From Candidatus Bathyarchaeota archaeon (GTDB lineage: Archaea > Thermoproteota > Bathyarchaeia > Bathyarchaeales > Bathyarchaeaceae): a stretch of DNA of 43,685 bases. The position numbers and the translations under genes are program-made. Below, one piece after another: positions 26,080 to 33,024 of this stretch (position 1 is its first letter; every line of letters starts with the position of its first letter). The stretch is taken from assembly GCA_029882515.1 (NCBI GenBank), contig JAOUKN010000006.1, positions 1 through 43,685 of the forward strand, given 5' to 3'. Below the pieces are notes generated by a model. It saw nothing but the letters and a program-made list of their open reading frames with translations, did not search any database and was not told where the DNA came from.

Positions 26080-27456
26080 ATGAGAGCGCGCGCGATGTGG
26101 ACTAAGAAACCAAAGAAGGCCAAAGTATTCTTCAAGGATAATCCTTGGATTCTCCGACTTGGAGGAAGTCCAAGTATCGCGGCCGACATAAATTATAGCG
26201 CAGACTATATAGTCGCAAAGGCTGCTAAGGATGCGTTGTGCGTTGCTTGTAAGGGCGCCAAATTCCTGTGTGGTAAGACAAGATGCCCGCTGGTTGTTAG
26301 ATTAAAATATTACTTCAAGACAATGCCTCTAATCGATAGTTTGGGTGTTGATGGGGCTTCTCCACCGGGAGTTTTCGTAGGGCGCATTGGATATCCATAT
26401 GTTTATGCGGGACCTTTGGTTCCACCGATTCATGAAGACACCAGCGTGTACGACTCGCCGGAACTATGGTTTGGTAAATCCATCGATGACATTGTGGCTT
26501 TTAGATCAATGTTGATACGTGGGAAGCATCGGGTTCACGTGAAGAAGTTTGAGGAGGCTGGGAAGATTATGGAGAGAACCCGAGAGTTGGCTTTATCCGT
26601 GGGACCGGTGGATGTAGAATTGGCTTTGAAGAAGAAGCCGCAACGAGCCCTAGTTCTAGATGATGAGATTCAGCCCTTTGGACCTTCAGCCCTTCTGAGA
26701 GATGTAAGAGTTGGGACCTCTCGTTGGGATCAGCAAATAGAAAAAGCATACGGTGACATTGACCTCAAGGCTGTAGAAGCCGTAACTGCATTGTATAGGA
26801 AGAACGTGCTTGTTTCTAGGATACAACGAGCCTTTAGCGTTGGTTCCTTTGGTTTGAAGGATAACAGGCGTTTGGTGCCGACTCGTTGGAGCATTACGGC
26901 AGTTGACAGCATCATTTCAAAGGATTTGATTCGAAAAATCAAAATGTTCCCAGAGATCAATGAGTTTCGTGTTTACGAATCAAGGTATCTGGATAATAGG
27001 TTCGAAGTTTTGATGATGCCGGGGGCTTGGAGTTATGAGGCTATGGAGGCTTGGTATCCAGGCACTGTTTGGAATCCAACGGGTCGCAACATTGTTGTCT
27101 TCTCTGATTGGGAGGGATTTGCGGGGCGCACCACCTACGCCAGCATTGGGGGGTGCTATTATGCGGCACGGCTAGCTGTCGGTGAGCTGTTGGCAAAGGA
27201 GAGACGACAAGCAGTGGTGGTGGTTTTGAGAGAGGCCCATCCTGGTTACATCATGCCCGTGGGCGTTTGGCAGGTGAGAGAAAATGTTAGGAACGCCATG
27301 AAACAGAGGCCACGAAAATACAACACGTTAGAAGAGGCTCTTCAACGGATAACTAGTCAATTTCAGATTCCCCTTAAAGCATGGATAAAGAGAAGCAATC
27401 TACTACAGGAAGCCCTATTCCAGAAGAAAATCACAGAGTATGTGAAAGGGCACTGA
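26080..27456 (+). CDS. nreA: Archaeal DNA repair protein of the Nre family (NreA-like)
   Basis: A 458-residue protein of the archaeal Nre (DUF650/DUF651) family. The N-terminal zinc motif is Cys54, Cys57, Cys64, Cys69 ('CVACKGAKFLCGKTRC'). The central part has 'GVFVGRIGYPYVYAGPLVPP' and 'SIDDIVAFRSMLIRGKHRV', and the later block 'WYPGTVWNPTGRNIVVFSDW'. NreA was linked to repair of DNA damage in haloarchaea, working with PCNA, and often has a PIP box at the C-terminus. Here the tail 'QEALFQKK' is at best a weak PIP-like sequence. An ATG at 26095 is a second possible start. Neighbours are divergent or convergent, so it seems to be a single-gene unit. Confidence 0.85.
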   Translation: MRARAMWTKKPKKAKVFFKDNPWILRLGGSPSIAADINYSADYIVAKAAKDALCVACKGAKFLCGKTRCPLVVRLKYYFKTMPLIDSLGVDGASPPGVFVGRIGYPYVYAGPLVPPIHEDTSVYDSPELWFGKSIDDIVAFRSMLIRGKHRVHVKKFEEAGKIMERTRELALSVGPVDVELALKKKPQRALVLDDEIQPFGPSALLRDVRVGTSRWDQQIEKAYGDIDLKAVEAVTALYRKNVLVSRIQRAFSVGSFGLKDNRRLVPTRWSITAVDSIISKDLIRKIKMFPEINEFRVYESRYLDNRFEVLMMPGAWSYEAMEAWYPGTVWNPTGRNIVVFSDWEGFAGRTTYASIGGCYYAARLAVGELLAKERRQAVVVVLREAHPGYIMPVGVWQVRENVRNAMKQRPRKYNTLEEALQRITSQFQIPLKAWIKRSNLLQEALFQKKITEYVKGH

Positions 27457-27467
27457 GAATACACGGT

Positions 27468-27866
27468 TTACAATGAGTCAGCCAGTTCTAAAACCTTGTC
27501 TTTGATCTGGTTGAATATCTTTTCAGCATATCCATGCGGGAAGAAATATGGATCGTCGATGTTCCAAACAATTATCCTATCTGCACATTCGGGGCATCTG
27601 CTTAAGATGATGTCTCGGTGTTCAGATTTCATGGCGACGATTAGGTCATAGGTATTGAGTTTCTTATCTGTCAAACCCTCTGGAGCGTGTTTTAGATACT
27701 TTTGGGCGTTCTCTCTTGTTACGTAGTTCTTCGCGACCACTGAAATTGGAATTGCTGGATCTACCCCTGCGGAGTCAATATCGATCTCTGGCTTCAACTT
27801 CTTCAGTAGGGCTTCTGCTACAGGGCTTCGATAAGCATTACCGGAACACACGAACAAGACTTTCAT
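27468..27866 (-). CDS. Low-molecular-weight protein tyrosine phosphatase / arsenate reductase family protein
   Basis: A 132-residue protein from the ATG at 27866 (ribosome site GAGTGA 5 nt upstream); the GTG at 27875 is the alternative. The N-terminal phosphate loop is C-x5-R-S ('CSGNAYRSPVAEALL'), and the general-acid region reads 'NIDDPYFFP' with the Asp-Pro of the family. It could dephosphorylate tyrosine residues or reduce arsenate; the sequence does not decide, since an additional redox Cys pattern is not obvious. The gene is divergent from the alkyltransferase-like gene, with a large palindrome between. Confidence 0.85.
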   Translation of the reverse strand: MKVLFVCSGNAYRSPVAEALLKKLKPEIDIDSAGVDPAIPISVVAKNYVTRENAQKYLKHAPEGLTDKKLNTYDLIVAMKSEHRDIILSRCPECADRIIVWNIDDPYFFPHGYAEKIFNQIKDKVLELADSL

Positions 27867-27908
27867 GCTATTCACTCAAGTCCTAAGTCTATAACTAGTC
27901 GAGATTTT

Positions 27909-27946
27909 ATAAATTTCTAGAATTCTTTCGTTGCCTAGAAATTTAT
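27909..27946. promoter_or_regulatory. Perfect 12-bp inverted repeat in a divergent promoter region
   Basis: ATAAATTTCTAG (27909-27920) and CTAGAAATTTAT (27935-27946) are perfect inverted arms separated by 14 bp. A minus-strand TATA (TTTATAAAA, 27905-27913) for the phosphatase overlaps the left arm. The repeat lies between divergently transcribed genes and could be an operator for both. Confidence 0.5.
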
Positions 27947-28009
27947 GGAGTCAGAATCTAGAGCACTGAAGGCTTATTAACAAAATGAAAAACTAATCTC
28001 AGGGAAACT

Positions 28010-28480
28010 ATGTCAAAAAGAAAAAGTTGGACTGAAAAATTAAAGAATAGCAAGGATTTGCCAAAGGTAGAAAAAATCACTGATAAGTTGAGCAAGAGAT
28101 GGGGCACAGGCACAGTGGTTATTCCGGCACCGATGGAAGTGAATGAAATGATGAGAAGAGTGCCTGAAGGAAAGCTTATCACCATTAATGAAATTCGCGT
28201 CGCCCTTGCTAAGAAACACGGAGCGACTATTGGTTGTCCTATGACCACAGGCATTTTCGCTTGGATTGCAGCCAACGCCGCTGAGGAACAGAGACAAATG
28301 GGTGAAAGAGACATTACTCCTTATTGGCGCACCTTGAAAACTGGCGGAGTGATAAATCCGAAATATCCTGGCGGAGCCGAAGCCCAAAAGAAGCTTTTGC
28401 AGAAAGAAGGACACACGGTGATTCATAAAGGCAAAAAATGTGTTGTTACCGGCTACGAAAAGTCATTGGCAAAATTGTAG
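28010..28480 (+). CDS. MGMT-family alkyltransferase-like protein lacking the acceptor cysteine
   Basis: A 156-residue protein of the alkylguanine-DNA alkyltransferase (MGMT) C-terminal-domain family. 'VPEGKLITINEIRVALAKK' matches the helix before the DNA-binding part, and 'KYPGGAEAQKKLLQKEGH' matches the following 'YAGGLxRKxxLLxLEG' region. Between them the active-site motif PCHRV is replaced by PYWRT (residues 104-108), so there is no alkyl acceptor. It may bind damaged DNA and flag it for repair, as ATL proteins (PWHR) do. An N-terminal extension of about 40 residues is basic. TAG stop. Near-identical small proteins exist in bacteria, which hints at transfer. Confidence 0.75.
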   Translation: MSKRKSWTEKLKNSKDLPKVEKITDKLSKRWGTGTVVIPAPMEVNEMMRRVPEGKLITINEIRVALAKKHGATIGCPMTTGIFAWIAANAAEEQRQMGERDITPYWRTLKTGGVINPKYPGGAEAQKKLLQKEGHTVIHKGKKCVVTGYEKSLAKL

Positions 28481-28702
28481 AATATATGCACGCACTCACA
28501 CGTATCTATTTTCTTGAGGATTTTTCTTCGGAGAACTACGTGCATTGACTGCTGTTTTTGAAGATTATTGCATGGAAATCGTTTTCTTCTGGTATTAACA
28601 AGCGCGGGGAAAATGGAAATGAGCGTCGCACGTATAAGCGTAGAAAAAAAGGGAGGGGATAAATCTTCTTAACGTAGGACTTTCAGGTATGCGTTATTCT
28701 TG

Positions 28703-29575
28703 CTATTCTTCGATAGGGCAGTACAGGTCCAGAATCAGTTCTTCCTCTGATGCTCCGGGCTCGTGCGCTTTTTCCAAACATTGATGCTTACCGAGCTTGT
28801 ATTTGCTTGACTTGACCCAGTCTACGATGTTCTTCCAAGATTCTAGATAGCCTTCCTTCTTGAAGAATTCGGACTCTATTTCCTCTTTCAACTTACACGT
28901 TGTGACAGCGTAGAGTCCGCCTTGGAACTTCTTGATTTCAACATCTCCGGTAGGTTGTGTTTCTGGCCCCACACGAATCCAGAACTCATATCCATACTCC
29001 TTTCGACCTGACGAAGGATCTGGGTTGTTGAAACCGAATACCGGGTGTTTGTCGATGTCTTCAAGTAGACCCCTAGGTTCAGCCCATGAACGCATTTTCT
29101 CCCATGCATCATGTTCTGGTGTCGTACTTGTCGCGCAGACACTGGCCACACGCATTGGTTCAAGATTCACGATTTTCACTTCGAATTTCTTCATTTTTCT
29201 TTCCTTTTCCTTGGTATGTGTTCTTAGGATGTAATCTGCTCGTCTTGCCGCTTCTAGTTCGCGTCTTTTTCTTGATCTGGCATACGCCGTCGCTAGGGCC
29301 TGCAGAAACTCAGTGCCATCAGGGCTCAACTCGTACTGTCCTTTGCCTGTGTGTTTCAGGAGGCCTGACTTTACCAGTATTCCTAAGTGGTGTGCTAATG
29401 CTGTCTTGCCAAGCTTTGTTACAGCTTGCAGTTCTCTGAAAGTCCGTGATCGTGTTAGAACTGCTGTGAGCAACAACAACCTTTTTTTGTTAGCCAGAGA
29501 CCCCAGAATGAAGGCGACGTCTTCGCTAGACTTCGTTAGTGTATCCCAGACTAAGTTGTCATTAGTGCGGCTCAT
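28703..29575 (-). CDS. ArsR-type HTH regulator with GyrI-like effector-binding domain
   Basis: A 290-residue protein from the ATG at 29575 (another ATG at 29584). Residues about 15-85 are a winged helix of the ArsR type ('ANKKRLLLLTAVL', 'AVTKLGKTALAHHLGILVKSGLL'). A basic linker follows. The rest (about 128-290) is a GyrI-like/AraC effector-binding domain, with 'VKIVNLEPMRVASV' at the start and 'GYEFWIRVG' and 'FQGGLYAVTTCKL' later. Such proteins respond to small hydrophobic ligands. A minus-strand TATA-like ATATTTAATAA lies at about 29611-29622, giving a near-leaderless transcript. Target genes are unknown; the closest are the metalloprotease gene upstream and the MGMT-like gene. Confidence 0.82.
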   Translation of the reverse strand: MSRTNDNLVWDTLTKSSEDVAFILGSLANKKRLLLLTAVLTRSRTFRELQAVTKLGKTALAHHLGILVKSGLLKHTGKGQYELSPDGTEFLQALATAYARSRKRRELEAARRADYILRTHTKEKERKMKKFEVKIVNLEPMRVASVCATSTTPEHDAWEKMRSWAEPRGLLEDIDKHPVFGFNNPDPSSGRKEYGYEFWIRVGPETQPTGDVEIKKFQGGLYAVTTCKLKEEIESEFFKKEGYLESWKNIVDWVKSSKYKLGKHQCLEKAHEPGASEEELILDLYCPIEE

Positions 29576-29683
29576 GATCCACATCCTCCGCTGAATAGTG
29601 ATTTCCCGTTATTAAATATTTCGGATTTGGCTGAATCGTAGTTCTAATTTCACTGAACACGGACTAGGTTCCGCGCGCGCGTC

Positions 29684-30331
29684 TCAGACTATGTATTTTT
29701 GGTTCGATTTTTCAAAGTCTTTGACGATTTCCATCACTCGTTTTGGCATTTCTATCGCGTTGAGTGGAATGTCTCTCAAGAGTGTCCATGGGCTCTCTTT
29801 TGCCAATCTTGTCGCTATGTGGTCTTCACCGAAACATTTCTTTGATATCTCATAGACTAGGTTCCGGGCATCAGCTTCTGAAACGTGTCCTAGAGCATGT
29901 ATGTACTCATGGACTAACAAGCTGTAGACAAATGCATTTACAAGTCGTTTCGACTTTGTGGCGGCTTCAACGATCTGGATGAGGGTGCGGTTCAAGACTA
30001 TGTTATTTGTACCTAAAGGATGATACGCGCCAAGATGAATAGGCAAATCGTCTAAGAAGAGCATCATGCTCCCCCTGTTTTCGCCCAAGGAATCCTGAAC
30101 GGCGTCTTTGACTATTTCCCAGATTTGGCTGAATCCGCCTGCTTTGTCAAGTCTAGAACGATAGCCATCAGCGGTTAAGGAGGTTTTACCGGTCTCTGGA
30201 TCCCCGTTGCTTATGGTCGTTCCATTCCTCTTAGTCGCACAGTTGGAATTCCAACAGAAGAAGTCGTGATTGGAATTGTCGAAAAGCACATGCATTAGTT
30301 TTTCATCCACATAATCTATGACGTATGTCAT
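29684..30331 (-). CDS. Zinc metalloprotease-like protein (HExxHxxGH motif)
   Basis: A 215-residue protein from the ATG at 30331. The zinc motif 'HEYIHALGH' (HExxHxxGH) is in the second half, in a hydrophobic helix 'VYSLLVHEYIHALGH'. The N-terminal half contains two conserved-looking Cys ('FFCWNSNCATKRNG'). A TATA-like sequence (ATTTAAATATG on the minus strand) sits immediately before 30331, so translation may really begin further in, for example at the ATG at 30295. I do not recognise a family beyond the motif. The lack of a signal peptide suggests a cytoplasmic enzyme. The gene lies between the ArsR-type regulator and a thioredoxin gene, all on the minus strand. Confidence 0.65.
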   Translation of the reverse strand: MTYVIDYVDEKLMHVLFDNSNHDFFCWNSNCATKRNGTTISNGDPETGKTSLTADGYRSRLDKAGGFSQIWEIVKDAVQDSLGENRGSMMLFLDDLPIHLGAYHPLGTNNIVLNRTLIQIVEAATKSKRLVNAFVYSLLVHEYIHALGHVSEADARNLVYEISKKCFGEDHIATRLAKESPWTLLRDIPLNAIEMPKRVMEIVKDFEKSNQKYIV

Positions 30332-30385
30332 ATTTAAATTTCTTGTTAGGCATGCATGTATCAATGTGGTTCAAGTGCGTTTTCA

Positions 30386-30778
30386 TTAGCTTATGTAAGG
30401 CGATTTCAAAGGAGTGCTCTTTTCTGCACATTCTCGATGTTTCTTGATTGCGTATTCTATTCCTTGGCGCAGATAATCTCTTGTCAGCACACCCACAATG
30501 TCTTGAACAGGTCTTCCTTGACAGAAGAACTTCAAGGTAGGTGTCCCCATTATGCCATACGTGGCAGCAAGTTCTTGGTTCTCCTGATTTTGCAGAACGT
30601 TAAATTTTGCGAATTTCAATCTACTTACATATTCCCTGGAAAGTTCAGTGTAAACTGGTTCGAGCATCTTGCAGTAGGGACATTGTGGGTGCCAGAACTC
30701 AACTACGACCAGTTCCTTTGATTTCAGAACCTCCTCTTTCCAGTTTGTGGCATTTGTCTCTACTATGTCTTCTGACAT
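30386..30778 (-). CDS. Thioredoxin family protein
   Basis: A 130-residue thioredoxin fold. The active site reads 'WHPQCPYCKMLEP' with C-P-Y-C, and 'GTPTLKFFCQG' holds the cis-Pro. The CPYC dipeptide is more typical of glutaredoxin-like and thiol-oxidoreductases than the classical CGPC. A cytoplasmic disulfide reductase is the likely function. There is an additional Cys near the C-terminus ('HRECAEK'). It is upstream of the metalloprotease gene on the same strand with a 54-bp gap. It diverges from the small ORF with an in-frame TAG. Confidence 0.85.
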   Translation of the reverse strand: MSEDIVETNATNWKEEVLKSKELVVVEFWHPQCPYCKMLEPVYTELSREYVSRLKFAKFNVLQNQENQELAATYGIMGTPTLKFFCQGRPVQDIVGVLTRDYLRQGIEYAIKKHRECAEKSTPLKSPYIS

Positions 30779-30878
30779 TGTTCATCATCTTAGTTTCCTA
30801 TATTTCATTGACTTAAAGCAATTTCGAAAGCGTATGGATAGAAGTTTAAGTTTCAATTCCATAACTATAAATCAAATT

Positions 30879-30894
30879 GAGATTTACAAATCTC
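30879..30894. promoter_or_regulatory. Perfect palindrome upstream of a TATA box
   Basis: GAGATTT (30879-30885) and AAATCTC (30888-30894) are perfect arms with a 2-bp centre. A plus-strand TATA-like GATATAAAC follows at about 30911-30919. The element is in the 182-bp divergent space between thioredoxin and the next small ORF. Confidence 0.4.
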
Positions 30895-30960
30895 CATTTT
30901 TTGTTGGGAAAGATATAAACTTAGAAAGCCCACTTACGTGTAGAGGTGGCTTGTTGTGAC

Positions 30961-31173
30961 GTGTTATTTTAGCATATTCAACATATTTTCAAGAAAGCTG
31001 GAATAGAGGTTACAGGAGAGAACAAACGAGAAATTGACAAGGTCATTCATGACATCGTAGGTGTAGAGTACAAGAACTGCTCGGCTGCTTGGAGAGAAGT
31101 GAAGAAGAAAATAACAGAGGATGACGAAGCTTTCGTTGCTAGGCTGAAGGAAACGCTAACCAAGCCAATGTAA
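30961..31173 (+). pseudogene. Small conserved-looking ORF with in-frame TAG or N-terminal frameshift
   Basis: From 30973 to 31173 the frame is open for 66 codons and reads as a well-formed charged helical protein ('FKKAGIEVTGENKREIDKVIH', 'VEYKNCSAAWREVKKKI'). I believe this matches a small family in methanogens and other archaea. No ATG, GTG or TTG opens this frame. The nearest start, GTG 30961, is followed by TAG at 30970-30972. A well-placed alternative start (GTG 30956 behind GAGGTG at 30943-30948) is in another frame and ends after 16 codons. So either the 5' end is frameshifted, or the TAG is read through, or an unusual start codon is used. Confidence 0.5.
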
Positions 31174-31193
31174 GCGTGCGTGTTTCTTTACGT

Positions 31194-31730
31194 TTAGAAC
31201 TTGTTCAGCGATACTATTTCGTCCAAGTTTTTTCTGTTCCCAGGGTTGGTGAATACATCTGTCGATGGGTATCCTAGCGGAGTTGCCGCAACCACTTCAT
31301 ACTCATTAGGAACTTTCAGTAGTTTCTTGATTTCTTTGTTGTTGAAGGCTCCGATCCAGCAGGTTCCTAGACCTTCGGCTCTTGCTGCCAAGATTAAATG
31401 GGTGAACGCGATACTCACGTCTAATAATATGCTCATTTCCCCCATGTACCCGCCTCTGTTGATGGGCAGTTTCTGTCCGCAAGCCACGACGATTAGTGGT
31501 GCGTCCATCATGAACTTCTGGTCGTTGCAGGCTGCAACCATCCTTTGCCTTAATCTTTCATCCTTGACTAAGATGAACTTCCATGGTTGGCGATTGCCGC
31601 CAGAAGGTGCCACACGAGCTGTGTCCAAAACTCGGTTTAAAACTTCGTCGGGTATCGGTTCTTTCTTGAAGGATCTGACACTTCTTCTCGTTCGAATTAC
31701 TTTGTAGAAGTCCAACTTCAATTCCTCCAT
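31194..31730 (-). CDS. Nitroreductase family protein
   Basis: A 178-residue FMN-dependent oxidoreductase from the ATG at 31730. The frame is open to 31787, but the promoter position supports 31730. Motifs: 'IRTRRSVRSFKKEPIPDEVL' (FMN phosphate site), 'APSGGNRQPWKFILV', and 'EGLGTCWIGAF' with 'VAATPLGYP'. The substrate is unknown; the family includes nitro- and flavin reductases and some dehalogenases. The start codon lies about 26 bp from a palindromic TATA box shared with the divergent DUF167 gene, so the message is probably leaderless. Confidence 0.88.
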   Translation of the reverse strand: MEELKLDFYKVIRTRRSVRSFKKEPIPDEVLNRVLDTARVAPSGGNRQPWKFILVKDERLRQRMVAACNDQKFMMDAPLIVVACGQKLPINRGGYMGEMSILLDVSIAFTHLILAARAEGLGTCWIGAFNNKEIKKLLKVPNEYEVVAATPLGYPSTDVFTNPGNRKNLDEIVSLNKF

Positions 31731-31752
31731 ACAGTTTCTAACAATGGAACTT

Positions 31753-31760
31753 CTTATAAG
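31753..31760. promoter_or_regulatory. Shared palindromic TATA box of a divergent leaderless gene pair
   Basis: CTTATAAG is self-complementary. Its centre is about 27 bp from the nitroreductase ATG (31730, minus) and about 30 bp from the DUF167 ATG (31786, plus). That is the distance from a TATA box to a start of transcription, so both mRNAs can begin at their start codons. Confidence 0.55.
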
Positions 31761-31785
31761 CAAATTGGGGAACTGACTTGAAGGC

Positions 31786-32070
31786 ATGAGACTACAGAAA
31801 ACCAGTGGCGGTGTAATCGTGGGTACTCACGTGAGACCCAAGTCGAAACAGTTCAGAACAGTTGTTGAAGCAGGCGAACTTGTAGTTTTTTGTCGAGAGA
31901 CTCCAGTAAGGGGTAAAGTTAATAGGGAACTGATAAAAGAACTTTCGAGGCTTTTTGGCAGAAGGGTTGAGATTCTTTCAGGGTTCAGTAGTAGACAAAA
32001 GAAGATTCTGATCAGAGATATTGAAGTAGAGGAAGTTAGCAACATCTTAAAAGCCGCTGCGCAAAGTTGA
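31786..32070 (+). CDS. DUF167/UPF0235 (YggU) family protein
   Basis: A 94-residue protein with the YggU pattern: 'VGTHVRPKSKQFRTV' at the start, 'VRGKVNRELIKELSRLFG' in the middle, and 'ILSGFSSRQKKILI' at the end. The family has a small mixed fold and no established role. The TGA stop overlaps the ribosome site of the next gene, so the two are likely one transcription unit. The ATG is close to the predicted start of transcription, so no leader is expected. Confidence 0.88.
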   Translation: MRLQKTSGGVIVGTHVRPKSKQFRTVVEAGELVVFCRETPVRGKVNRELIKELSRLFGRRVEILSGFSSRQKKILIRDIEVEEVSNILKAAAQS

Positions 32071-32081
32071 GGTGCATTTCG

Positions 32082-32900
32082 ATGCGATTCAAGATAAAGA
32101 ATGAACTGAAAGAAACGGATTACATGAGACTCAGAGAGTTTCTTAAAGAGAACCCGAATACTTCGATTGAACTTTTTCTGGGTGTGGATTTGGAATTTTT
32201 GTCTGTGGGTCCCGTTGTGGTTGCTGCTGAAGGGTTCGGCTATGAGATCAGCACGGAAATATTGTTTCGAGAGCCCATTGGCTTTGAGATTTTCGATGAC
32301 GTAAAGTTGGACGACGATGTGCATGGCGGTTTGGCGGTGAATCGTAGAAACTTCAAGTTGTCCAAGATAGTCACAGAGGCATCCCAACTGGAAGGGGATG
32401 TGAATAAAGTTTTGAGGATTGTGGAGCAAGTTGTTAATCATATTTGTAGTAGGTTTGGCAGAGTGATTGAGCAGACTTTTGATATCGATTCTGGGTGGGT
32501 GGATAATCAGTTGAAGCTGATCTTGAGGCAGGAAGAGTTGGAGAAAAGAGGTGAAATTCCTCGACCCTTTGGTATAATCCATGCGAAGGGATCAGGGGAT
32601 GCTAGGGAACGGGCGGGTGACTTGATTCCAATCTACTTGGAAACAGATAAAGCGTATTTGTATGAAGATAAGAAAGTTTTCATGCTCTTGCCGAGAAACT
32701 TTTGCATGAAACTCTTGAAACTTCAAGACTCCGCAATGGTGTCCGTAGATCAGTTTACCGCAGAAGAGAGAGGAGCACTGGATAAATTTTGTATGAGGCA
32801 GTACGTTAAGGCAAGGAGGATAGGAGGGAAGACTTACTATCATAACCTTGATGAAAAGACACGCAAACTTCTTCTGAGAGGCATGAAGAAGTCCCGATAG
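32082..32900 (+). CDS. Conserved hypothetical archaeal protein
   Basis: A 272-residue protein from the ATG at 32082, with GAGGTG at 32069-32074; an in-frame TTG at 32067 is less likely. The N-terminal half is alpha/beta-like with 'VVVAAEGFGYEISTEILF'. The middle has 'QVVNHICSRFGRVIEQTFDID'. The C-terminal part ('DQFTAEERGALDKFCMRQYVK', then 'GKTYYHNLDEKTRKLLL') looks like a small winged helix. I do not recognise a named family. Coupled to the DUF167 gene upstream (12-bp gap), which suggests a common process that the sequence does not reveal. TAG stop. Confidence 0.65.
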   Translation: MRFKIKNELKETDYMRLREFLKENPNTSIELFLGVDLEFLSVGPVVVAAEGFGYEISTEILFREPIGFEIFDDVKLDDDVHGGLAVNRRNFKLSKIVTEASQLEGDVNKVLRIVEQVVNHICSRFGRVIEQTFDIDSGWVDNQLKLILRQEELEKRGEIPRPFGIIHAKGSGDARERAGDLIPIYLETDKAYLYEDKKVFMLLPRNFCMKLLKLQDSAMVSVDQFTAEERGALDKFCMRQYVKARRIGGKTYYHNLDEKTRKLLLRGMKKSR

Positions 32901-33024
32901 TTAACAGTCCACGCGATTAGGCTAAAAGTCCCGAAGACTCCATGGAGTTCGTTCCAGAAAAATTACAGGACTCCTTATTGAAAGACCGAGAATTTTCAAG
33001 AGACCTACACTCTTCTATTGGACG

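Noticed and set aside
29670-29690. Short CG alternation (GCGCGCGCG)
   Set aside because: Only nine bases in an intergenic space; no structure or gene is linked with it.
30970-30972. TAG as pyrrolysine codon
   Set aside because: TAG is a normal stop at 10403, 28480 and 32900, and no Pyl genes are in the window, so this is kept only as a remote option.
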